A DNA stretch of 18,730 nucleotides from contig JAGPUY010000094.1 of NCBI GenBank assembly GCA_018067265.1, positions 1 to 18,730 of the forward strand. The letters run 5' to 3'. Below, one piece after another: positions 7,305 through 13,449 of the stretch. The notes under the pieces are model-generated. The model was not told the DNA's origin. It saw nothing but the letters and a program-made list of their open reading frames with translations, and did no database searches. This DNA comes from Oceanihabitans sp. Lineage in GTDB: Bacteria > Bacteroidota > Bacteroidia > Flavobacteriales > Flavobacteriaceae. A program made the position numbers and the translations under genes. Each line of letters starts with the position of its first letter. Position 1 is the stretch's first letter.

Positions 7305-8849
7305 ATGCGTTGGTATAAAAAAATAATAAGTTTATTTTTAATTGTTAGTATTGGAGGTTTATTCTTTCTTCAAAATAAGTTCAAAGCAGAAGTCATCCTT
7401 GCAATAGATACTAAATTACCTAAAAATACAACACTAGAATATACTAAAATACACGCAAATGTATTTACTGGCACAGTAGAACTGGATAGTTTATCGGCAA
7501 AAGCAGTATATACAGACAAAAATCTAATGGCAACATTACAGGCCAATACCCTTAAGGTCGATGGTTTTAGTCTATGGCAATTTATTTTTAATAAAACCAT
7601 AGCGGTAGATAATATTGTTTTTACGCAGCCAATACTGGAATATCATAGTTATTCTGAAAAGCAATGGGAACAAAAGGATGCTACTGCAAATTCCCAATTG
7701 GATAAAGCGATCACGATACATAATGTTTCCGTTGTAAATGGCGTTTTAAAAGTGAAAGATGGGAATGCAGATAAGGTTACTGCTAGTGCACATGCAATCC
7801 ATTTTAATTTAAAGGAGCTTCAGTTAAATGCGGAAACAGTACAGCAAAAAATACCATTTAGTTATTTAGAGTATCAGCTAACTACCAAGCAGATTTTTAT
7901 GAATATGAGTGCCTACGAAGTTTTAAAAATAGATGACTTGCGTATAGCAAATGAAGCGTTACATCTGAAAAATATCTTCTTGGAAACAAAATTTTCAAAA
8001 GAAGCATTATCTAGAGAAATAAAGGTAGAACGCGATCATGTAAACCTTCATATTCCGGAAATAGGAATAAATAAATTAGACTTCGGATTTCATAAAGACG
8101 TTTTTTTCGTAGCCGCAGATTCCGGGAAAATTACGCAACCCAATTTAAGTATTTATAGAGATAAAAGAGTTTCAGATGACATGCGAATCAAAAACCTGTA
8201 CAGTGAAAAATTGCGCAATTTGCCAATAGATTTATCCATACATCGCTTAGACATTAGTAATGGTAATGTCGCGTATGCGGAAAGAGTAGATGCTACTTCG
8301 CAAGCAGGAGAACTGTTTTTTAAATCGGTAAATGCGAGCATAACGAATTTGGGAAACACGTATAAAAACGGTGAGAAAACAAAAATAGCGGTTCGTTCTA
8401 ACTTTATGGGTAAAGCACCAATGCATTTGGATGTTAGTTTTGATGTCACTAATAAGCAAGATGCCTTTTTGGCTTCCGGAGCATTTGAGAATTTCCATGC
8501 TAAAATAGTAAATAGCTTTTTCGAGGCTAATTTAAACGCAAAAGCGGAAGGAAAAATAGAACAGATTTATTTTACTTTTAGTGGAAATAATGTAAGCGCA
8601 AAAGGAGACTTAAAAATGAAATATGAAGCGTTTCAATTTGAAATATTAAACGGTAGAAACAAGGTCAATACCTTTTTAACAACTATTGGTAATGTATTCA
8701 TAAAAGATGGTTCTAAAGCAGGTAAAGACGGTTTCCGATATGGTGAAATAGCGGCAGATCGTAATAACACAAAATCCTTTTTTAATTATTTGTGGATTAA
8801 TGTACAGAGCGGTTTAATAAGCGCATTAACCGGGAAGGGAAGTAAATAA
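7305..8849 (+). CDS. AsmA/DUF748-like membrane-anchored periplasmic protein (first of tandem pair)
   Basis: The 514-residue protein has one N-terminal membrane helix (about 7-24) after the basic start MRWYKK. The rest is an extended beta-rich region, as in AsmA-type proteins. Near the start, FTGTVELDSLSAKAV (about 54-68) and IAVDNIVFTQPILEYHS (about 98-114) follow the pattern of strand-forming repeats in this superfamily. The C-terminus has a region like KGDLKMKYEAFQFEILN and ends in a short helix. AsmA/YhdP/TamB proteins form hydrophobic grooves that carry phospholipids between membranes or affect outer-membrane assembly. It is followed after 21 bases by a shorter protein of the same design, probably in one operon. 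Assignment rests on pattern, not on a search; a generic anchored periplasmic protein is the alternative. Confidence 0.72.
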   Translation: MRWYKKIISLFLIVSIGGLFFLQNKFKAEVILAIDTKLPKNTTLEYTKIHANVFTGTVELDSLSAKAVYTDKNLMATLQANTLKVDGFSLWQFIFNKTIAVDNIVFTQPILEYHSYSEKQWEQKDATANSQLDKAITIHNVSVVNGVLKVKDGNADKVTASAHAIHFNLKELQLNAETVQQKIPFSYLEYQLTTKQIFMNMSAYEVLKIDDLRIANEALHLKNIFLETKFSKEALSREIKVERDHVNLHIPEIGINKLDFGFHKDVFFVAADSGKITQPNLSIYRDKRVSDDMRIKNLYSEKLRNLPIDLSIHRLDISNGNVAYAERVDATSQAGELFFKSVNASITNLGNTYKNGEKTKIAVRSNFMGKAPMHLDVSFDVTNKQDAFLASGAFENFHAKIVNSFFEANLNAKAEGKIEQIYFTFSGNNVSAKGDLKMKYEAFQFEILNGRNKVNTFLTTIGNVFIKDGSKAGKDGFRYGEIAADRNNTKSFFNYLWINVQSGLISALTGKGSK

Positions 8850-8870
8850 GATTAAATTTTAAGATAGCAT

Positions 8871-9953
8871 ATGAACAAGCGTAAAATATATAAAAAGAAG
8901 AGATATATAATTCCTTTGCTAATTATTGTAGCATTATTGGTCGTTCGATTAATGCTGCCATCTCTTGTTAAAAAGCACGTAAACAAGGTTCTTGCAGATA
9001 TTCCTGGTTATTATGGGCAAGTAGAAGATATCGATATATCCTTACTACGCGGTGCTTATGTTATAGATAATTTGTACTTAAATAAAGGGAACGCGACTTC
9101 TCAAGTTCCTTTTTTGAACTTCAAAAAAACCGATATTTCTGTGGAATGGAAATCCTTGTTTAAAGGCAAAATTGTAAGTGAAATAGTAATGACTAGCCCA
9201 GAAGTTATTTATGTATTTGAAGACCAATCCGAAAAAGAGAATGCATCCGATATAGACGACTGGTCCAAAGCATTAACAGATTTGGTTCCTATTGACATTA
9301 ATAACCTCGAGATTCGTGACGGTAAGTTTGCTTTTGTTGAAGTTACTGCCAATCCAACTATAGACCTGCATTTAGATAAAGTAGAACTGTCTATGTCTAA
9401 TTTAAGGAATGTCGTAGAAAAATCAGTAAAATTACCTTCTAGCATTCATGCGACTGCTATTTCTGTTGGAGATGGAAATTTTAAATTAGAAGGAAAAATG
9501 AATCTTATTAAGAAAATACCGGATATGGATATTTCTTTTTCCTTAGAAAACGCGAACGTTACGGCATTAAATGATTTTACAAATCATTATGCTGGTATCG
9601 ATTTTACAAAAGGGGACTTTAATGTGTTTAGTGAGGTTGCTATTGCAGACGGCTATCTAAAAGGCTACGTGAAACCCATTTTAAAAGATGCCGTATTAAT
9701 TGGAAAAGAAGATGGGTTTTTAGAAACACTTTGGGAAGGGTTTGTTGGCTTTTTTAAGTTTGTTTTAAAAAATCAAAAAGAAAATACGTTGGCTACCAAA
9801 GTCCCTATTGCTGGAGATTTGAATACTGTAGACTCTAAAGTTTGGCCAACAATTACAAACCTCTTTAAAAATGCTTGGGTAGAAGCATTTAAAAATGTAA
9901 TTGACAATGATATCGATTTTAAAGATGCGGAAAAAGAATCGGTTAAAGAATAA
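8871..9953 (+). CDS. DUF748/AsmA-like membrane-anchored periplasmic protein (second of tandem pair)
   Basis: The 360-residue protein has a very basic N-terminus (NKRKIYKKKR), a membrane helix (about 13-31), then LLRGAYVIDNLYLNKGN (about 58-74) and VSEIVMTSPEVIYVFED (about 103-119). These two segments line up with equivalent ones in the 514-residue neighbour, so the two are probably diverged paralogues. DUF748-type segments such as INNLEIRDGKFAFV (about 143-156) support an AsmA-like beta-groove protein in the periplasm. The C-terminus is a predicted helix with ITNLFKNAWVEAFKNVID. It ends 9 bases before the stop of the convergent AraC-family gene, leaving no room for a terminator between them. 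Confidence 0.8.
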   Translation: MNKRKIYKKKRYIIPLLIIVALLVVRLMLPSLVKKHVNKVLADIPGYYGQVEDIDISLLRGAYVIDNLYLNKGNATSQVPFLNFKKTDISVEWKSLFKGKIVSEIVMTSPEVIYVFEDQSEKENASDIDDWSKALTDLVPIDINNLEIRDGKFAFVEVTANPTIDLHLDKVELSMSNLRNVVEKSVKLPSSIHATAISVGDGNFKLEGKMNLIKKIPDMDISFSLENANVTALNDFTNHYAGIDFTKGDFNVFSEVAIADGYLKGYVKPILKDAVLIGKEDGFLETLWEGFVGFFKFVLKNQKENTLATKVPIAGDLNTVDSKVWPTITNLFKNAWVEAFKNVIDNDIDFKDAEKESVKE

Positions 9954-9962
9954 ATTGTTGTT

Positions 9963-10997
9963 TTAAGATTCGTCTTCTATAAGAACTACAATCTGTTTCT
10001 TAAACTCATTAGGTGTAATATTATATTTGTTTTTAAAAATTTTAGAAAAATAACTTCTGCTAGTAAAGCCAATAGAATATACTATTTGCGAAATATTTAG
10101 ATTCGAGTTATTCATTAAATCTCTTGCTTTTTCTAATCTAACGTGTCTAATGTATTCGGTAACGGTTCTTGCAAATAGAAATTTGAAGCCTTCTTGTAGT
10201 TTCGCTTGCGACAAACCTGTTTTTTTTGATAGCTCGTCTAAAGAATAATTATCCGATGGTGTTTTAACGATCTTTTTACCCAGTCTTTTTATTATTTTTA
10301 ATTCCGATTTTTGCAGTGCTATTTCAAGAACATTCGCATTGTCGTATTTGTTATAAAACTCAATATGCATCGACAAAAGGTGATATAACTCGCCTTCCGC
10401 TTTTAGCAACCTAATCATGCCTTTCGTTTTTATATCTTGTAAGGCTTTTACGCGATCTGCCATTTTAAGACTAATAGGTCCGTAGTAAGCAAACTTCTCT
10501 TCATGCTCTTTATCCACAAAAACATCATGTAGTTTTTTGTTTAACATGTGCGCAATATTAATTCTTTTGTTTAAAAATTGCTTGCGTACAATTCTAATGG
10601 TATTCAATTCGATATGTATTCCTTCCGGAAAATTAAAATGATGCGATACATCACTATCACAGGTACCAATAAACGAGTGAAACTGCGCAATAGTAGTATA
10701 TTCTTTTTGGTTGCTAAATTTATGCTGAAAAGAGCCATTTAACGAATAGGTAAAATGTAATGGGTTAAAGTTGGAAGGATCTGAAACTATTGTAGTGTCT
10801 TGTAAAAACACTAAGTTATATTCAATTAAACTAACGCCCCAATCAAAGGTCATTAGTCTAATGCATCCTTTGGCAAAATCGTTATCTAGATTCAAAGTAT
10901 ATTCACCCCATTTTTGAGTGATATCGCCGCCAATTTGCTCTTTAAATTGCTTAATACTGTCTGCAGTATTTTCCGCATTAATTTGGATGATTTTCAT
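9963..10997 (-). CDS. AraC-family transcriptional regulator
   Basis: The 344-residue protein has a C-terminal AraC/XylS DNA-binding domain. The first helix-turn-helix is at about 252-272 (YSLDELSKKTGLSQAKLQEG) and the second at about 302-322 (ISQIVYSIGFTSRSYFSKIF), followed by the family signature end KYNITPNEFKKQ. The N-terminal 230 residues have no cupin motif I can name and may be a sensor or dimerisation domain of a flavobacterial type. The gene is divergent from the DUF2383 gene (269 bases apart) and convergent with the DUF748 gene, so it lies in the middle of the putative stress cluster. Control of the divergent gene is likely by analogy with other AraC regulators but is not shown. Confidence 0.93.
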   Translation of the reverse strand: MKIIQINAENTADSIKQFKEQIGGDITQKWGEYTLNLDNDFAKGCIRLMTFDWGVSLIEYNLVFLQDTTIVSDPSNFNPLHFTYSLNGSFQHKFSNQKEYTTIAQFHSFIGTCDSDVSHHFNFPEGIHIELNTIRIVRKQFLNKRINIAHMLNKKLHDVFVDKEHEEKFAYYGPISLKMADRVKALQDIKTKGMIRLLKAEGELYHLLSMHIEFYNKYDNANVLEIALQKSELKIIKRLGKKIVKTPSDNYSLDELSKKTGLSQAKLQEGFKFLFARTVTEYIRHVRLEKARDLMNNSNLNISQIVYSIGFTSRSYFSKIFKNKYNITPNEFKKQIVVLIEDES

Positions 10998-11205
10998 TTA
11001 ATAATGTAGAATATAAAGCGTTTGTTTTTTCTTAATAATATCAAGGTAAAGATATATTAAAATTATGATAATAGATATAGCCAGATCCTGTTAATGATTT
11101 CTTAATTAATGGAATGAGCTAAAATCCATGTGATGTGCGTTAATGCCTCTGGGTTTTTAGTATTAATTTTATCCTATAACGAATTAGTTTCTATTTATGC
11201 TATTC

Positions 11206-11246
11206 GTTTAGATAGTAAACAACATGTATCTTAAAATAAAATGTTG
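11206..11246. promoter_or_regulatory. Two adjacent inverted repeats upstream of the DUF2383 gene
   Basis: GTTTA (11206-11210) and TAAAC (11216-11220) form one inverted repeat with a 5-base centre. Immediately after it, CAACAT (11220-11225) and ATGTTG (11241-11246) form a second with a 15-base centre. They end 20 bases before the ATG at 11267. They could be operator sites or a 5' leader hairpin. I found no clear TAnnTTTG box here, so promoter position is open. Confidence 0.35.
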
Positions 11247-11266
11247 CTAATTAAAAACATTTAGAA

Positions 11267-11716
11267 ATGAGCAATTACACAGACAGGTTAGGAAATAGAT
11301 TAAATGCTTTATTAGAGAAAAACTATGATGCCCAAAAAGGCTATAAAAAAGCAGCAGAAAATGCGAAACATATTGGACTAAAAAGCTTTTTTAATAAAAA
11401 GGCACAAGAGAGATATGATTTTGGATACGAACTAAAAACAGAAATTAAATCTTTTGGTCAACCAGCAGATAAAGAAGGAAGTCTTACAGGAACAGCACAC
11501 AGAGCTTGGATGGATGTTAAAGCTGCGTTGTCAGGAGATAATGATGAGTCGATGCTAGAAGAAGCTATTCGAGGTGAAAAAGCAGCAATAACAGAATACG
11601 AAGAAGTTATAGACGAAATAGGATTGCCTTTAAATACTAAAAATATGCTTCACAATCAAAAAAGTCACATTGAGCAAGAGCTGAATACCATTAAGAGATT
11701 AGACGATTTAAAATAA
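11267..11716 (+). CDS. PA2169-family four-helix-bundle protein (DUF2383)
   Basis: The 149-residue protein is all-helical and matches the DUF2383 ferritin-like pattern. An N-terminal LNALLEKNYDAQKGYKKAAE helix (about 12-31) is followed by a helix with SFFNKKAQERYDFGYELKTE (about 40-59) and a glycine-rich loop with GSLTGTAHRAWMD (about 71-83). Then comes EEAIRGEKAAITEYEEVID (about 103-121) and a final helix. Family members such as Pseudomonas PA2169 are associated with stationary phase or stress; their activity is not established. The gene stands alone, divergent from the AraC regulator and closed by a strong terminator at 11739-11772. Confidence 0.88.
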   Translation: MSNYTDRLGNRLNALLEKNYDAQKGYKKAAENAKHIGLKSFFNKKAQERYDFGYELKTEIKSFGQPADKEGSLTGTAHRAWMDVKAALSGDNDESMLEEAIRGEKAAITEYEEVIDEIGLPLNTKNMLHNQKSHIEQELNTIKRLDDLK

Positions 11717-11738
11717 AAAGAAGCCTTACCAAATAATT

Positions 11739-11772
11739 AAAAAGGAAATGCTAATGCCGCATTTCCTTTTTT
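11739..11772 (+). terminator. Rho-independent terminator after the DUF2383 gene
   Basis: A perfect 13-base stem, AAAAAGGAAATGC (11739-11751) with GCATTTCCTTTTT (11759-11771), encloses the loop TAATGCC. The stem ends in a T run (11767-11772) followed by GTTTTGTT. It lies 23 bases after the stop. The A/T-flanked stem could work in both directions. Confidence 0.92.
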
Positions 11773-11780
11773 GTTTTGTT

Positions 11781-11841
11781 AAAGGGAATAAAGCACAGAT
11801 TTTCATCAAAGGCATCAAGAACTTTAGTTCCTTATCCCTTT
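11781..11841 (+). promoter_or_regulatory. Foldable leader before the SRAP-like gene
   Basis: AAAGGG (11781-11786) pairs with CCCTTT (11836-11841), and ATAA (11788-11791) pairs with TTAT (11832-11835) after one bulged A. The roughly 40-base interior contains the direct repeat CATCAA (in CATCAAAGGCATCAAG). The structure ends 16 bases before the ATG at 11858. It could be a 5' UTR structure or operator half-sites. I recognise no known riboswitch. Confidence 0.3.
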
Positions 11842-11857
11842 ATTAGAAATAAAAGAT

Positions 11858-12532
11858 ATGTTTTATAAATTACGAAATACGGCTAGTTTAAAACAAATAG
11901 AGCAGGAGTTTAAAAAACAATTTACATATCCTAAGTTATATAGACCTATACCAGTGATCAATGGTTTTAAAGAGGCCTCTTTACCAATTATAGCTATGGA
12001 AAAACCGAAGTGTATCGATTTTTCTATTTGGGGATTATTACCTACCGGTTTTGAGGAAAATTGGGCACTTTTTCAAAATATATCGAATACTTTAAATATG
12101 GATATTGAAAACATTAATGAAAAAGATCCATTTCTTTCCGAAGCTTTAAATAAAAGACGATGCTTAATTATTGTAACCGGTTTTTATACCACATATATAA
12201 GTAAGGGTAAAATTAAATCGTTCCATGTTTTTAGAAAAAACAATGCGCCTTTTTGTTTAGCCGGAATTTATAATGAACTGTCCGATGGTTTTAAAACCTG
12301 TTCCATTTTTATAACTACAAGCAATAATTCTAATGGTAATTCTATACCAAGCTTTTCTGATAAACAGCCTTTAGTTGTTAAGAAGAAGTATTTTGATTAT
12401 TGGCTAGCGGAAAGCAATACGTTTTCCGACTTAAAAGCCATTATGGAAGATTTGGATTCTTATGAGTTGGAATCGGAAGTTATAGATCAAAAAATACTGG
12501 ATACCTCAGAGGTTTCTAACCACCAATTTTAA
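11858..12532 (+). CDS. SRAP (YedK/HMCES)-family protein with lost catalytic residues, probable pseudoenzyme
   Basis: The 224-residue protein keeps the SRAP scaffold. It has an N-terminal helix, IDFSIWGLLPTGF (about 53-65, WGL conserved), INEKDPFLSEALNKRRCLI (about 86-104), the core strand VTGFY (106-110), FCLAGIYNE (132-140) and the QPLVV strand (170-174). In active SRAP proteins Cys2 attacks abasic sites in single-stranded DNA, helped by an Asn-Ala-Arg segment, a Glu in GFYEW and a His in HDRRPLV (E. coli YedK C2, N75, R77, E105, H160). Here residue 2 is Phe (TTT), the Asn is kept but Arg is Asp (N80-M-D82), Glu is Thr111, and His is about Ser167. Self-processing and DNA crosslinking should therefore be impossible. 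The reading frame is intact, so it is not simply decaying. The ATG is the only sensible start. Confidence 0.8.
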   Translation: MFYKLRNTASLKQIEQEFKKQFTYPKLYRPIPVINGFKEASLPIIAMEKPKCIDFSIWGLLPTGFEENWALFQNISNTLNMDIENINEKDPFLSEALNKRRCLIIVTGFYTTYISKGKIKSFHVFRKNNAPFCLAGIYNELSDGFKTCSIFITTSNNSNGNSIPSFSDKQPLVVKKKYFDYWLAESNTFSDLKAIMEDLDSYELESEVIDQKILDTSEVSNHQF

Positions 12533-12564
12533 CAAGTTGAGAAAAATATTTAAAAGAGTTAAAT

Positions 12565-12588
12565 TAAGATTGGATACAGTTAATCTTA
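12565..12588. repeat. Inverted repeat between the SRAP-like and DUF1328 genes
   Basis: TAAGATT (12565-12571) and AATCTTA (12582-12588) are perfect 7-base arms around GGATACAGTT, 32 bases after the SRAP-like stop. No T run follows, so it is a poor terminator. It could be a weak 3' end structure or an operator for the DUF1328 gene. Confidence 0.4.
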
Positions 12589-12614
12589 TTCCTGAAAAAG
12601 AAGCATCTTTGATA

Positions 12615-12634
12615 TAATGTGATGAAAGACATTA
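12615..12634. promoter_or_regulatory. Inverted repeat in the DUF1328 upstream region
   Basis: TAATGT (12615-12620) and ACATTA (12629-12634) flank GATGAAAG, 26 bases before the DUF1328 ATG. The left arm overlaps a TATAAT at 12613-12618. This could be an operator overlapping a promoter. Evidence is symmetry and position only. Confidence 0.3.
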
Positions 12635-12660
12635 CATTAATAACTTAAAACCAAAATAAT

Positions 12661-12822
12661 ATGTTACGTTACGCAATCATTTTTATCATTTTAGCAATAG
12701 TCGCCGGAATTTTTGGTTTCGGAGGAATATCTGAAGGAGCAGCAAGTATAGCAAAAATTCTATTTTATATTTTTATAGTGCTATTTATTGTGTCCTTAAT
12801 TACAGGAAGAAAAAAAATATAA
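12661..12822 (+). CDS. DUF1328 (YtjA-like) small membrane protein
   Basis: An ORF of 53 codons begins MLRYAIIFIILAIVAGIFGF and continues GGISEGAASIAKILFYIF, ending TGRKKI. It has two membrane helices with a G/A-rich turn, which is the full length and pattern of the DUF1328/YtjA family. Members are widespread small inner-membrane proteins, often induced by stress; function is unknown. The next gene, a small acidic lipoprotein, starts 30 bases later on the same strand with no terminator between, so the two probably form an operon ended at 13069-13104. Confidence 0.88.
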   Translation: MLRYAIIFIILAIVAGIFGFGGISEGAASIAKILFYIFIVLFIVSLITGRKKI

Positions 12823-12852
12823 TAAACCACCAAAACGTTAAAACGAAACACG

Positions 12853-13023
12853 ATGAAAAAATTAATTTATTCAGCAATACTAGTATTTACCATGTCTGCC
12901 GTTTTTACAAGTTGCAGAGAAGATAAAAAAGATAAAGTAGAAGACGCTGTCGAAGATGTAACAGATGACATTGGAGATGGTCTTGAAGATGTAGGAGACG
13001 AAATAGAAGATGTAGTAGAATAA
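12853..13023 (+). CDS. Small acidic lipoprotein
   Basis: The ORF has 56 codons. The signal peptide MKKLIYSAILVFTMSAVFTS is followed by Cys21 (lipobox VFTSC-like), so the mature product is a lipid-anchored tail of only about 36 residues. That tail is dominated by Asp and Glu with regularly spaced Val/Ile (DAVEDV, DDIGDGLEDV, DEIEDVVE), suggesting a very acidic amphipathic helix on the membrane surface. It is placed after the DUF1328 gene in what looks like a two-gene operon. Signal peptide, in-frame A-rich leader (AAACGAAACACG) and downstream terminator make it a real gene. Function is unknown. Confidence 0.8.
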   Translation: MKKLIYSAILVFTMSAVFTSCREDKKDKVEDAVEDVTDDIGDGLEDVGDEIEDVVE

Positions 13024-13068
13024 TACCATACTTTAATAGTATTGGCAACAATTATTAATAATCAAAAG

Positions 13069-13104
13069 AAAAGCAGTTTAATCTACGATTTTACTGCTTT
13101 TTTT
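13069..13104 (+). terminator. Rho-independent terminator after the small lipoprotein gene
   Basis: AAAAGCAGT (13069-13077) pairs with ACTGCTTTT (13093-13101), with an inner AATC/GATT pairing across a TAC loop. T bases run 13098-13104. It closes the DUF1328-lipoprotein pair, 45 bases after the stop. Confidence 0.85.
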
Positions 13105-13122
13105 ATTTAAAACACCTGTATT

Positions 13123-13449
13123 ATGGAATATGCAAAACATGAAATAGAATACATAAACGAGTTAAAAGAAAAAGGATATACCTGTAACTTTAGGATGGTG
13201 GACTCGTATTTAGTAGAATTAAATTCTAAGAAAAAATTCAAACCAGCGCAAATATGTATTGATAAAGAAATGCGTTTTGAAGGAATGAGTAATCCGTCAG
13301 ATGCCTCTATATTATATGCTATAAAAACAGATTCAGGCTTAAAAGGAACTGTTTTGGCTAACTACGCACCAACAGGAAATTTAGACTTAGCAGAATTCTT
13401 TAAAGATATTCCTAAATCAAATAATAAAAATAATAATAATGTTATTTAA
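13123..13449 (+). CDS. Small conserved protein of the type often mislabelled phosphoribosylpyrophosphate synthetase
   Basis: The 108-residue protein contains INELKEKGYTCNFRM (about 10-24) and the stretch MRFEGMSNPSDASILYAIKT (about 49-68), followed by SGLKGTVLANYAPTG. From memory, RFEGMSNPxDxS-type proteins form a small Bacteroidota family that databases sometimes label PRPP synthetase. There is no PRPP-binding motif and the protein is about a third of that enzyme's length, so I do not accept that function. The C-terminus (about 100-106) is a low-complexity Asn run encoded by AAT repeats. Its stop overlaps the stop of the convergent ArsC-like gene by 4 bases. Confidence 0.75.
   Translation: MEYAKHEIEYINELKEKGYTCNFRMVDSYLVELNSKKKFKPAQICIDKEMRFEGMSNPSDASILYAIKTDSGLKGTVLANYAPTGNLDLAEFFKDIPKSNNKNNNNVI
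13419..13440 (+). repeat. AAT-rich simple repeat in the 3' end of a coding region
   Basis: Seven AAT or AAA triplets (13420-13440) encode Asn-Asn-Lys-Asn-Asn-Asn-Asn near the end of the small protein. The unit is three bases, so length changes would stay in frame and alter only the disordered tail. It lies just before the junction with the convergent gene. Confidence 0.7.

Noticed and set aside
8153..8498. Minus-strand open frames inside the first AsmA-like gene
   Set aside because: Two overlapping antisense frames with no leader or family resemblance, inside a continuous plus-strand gene.
13028..13042. ATACT-N5-AGTAT inverted repeat after the small lipoprotein gene
   Set aside because: A 5-pair AT stem without a T run, close to a much better terminator at 13069; likely chance in AT-rich DNA.
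13123..13449. Phosphoribosylpyrophosphate synthetase function
   Set aside because: At 108 residues with no PRPP-binding or ATP-binding motif, the label sometimes attached to such proteins is not supported.
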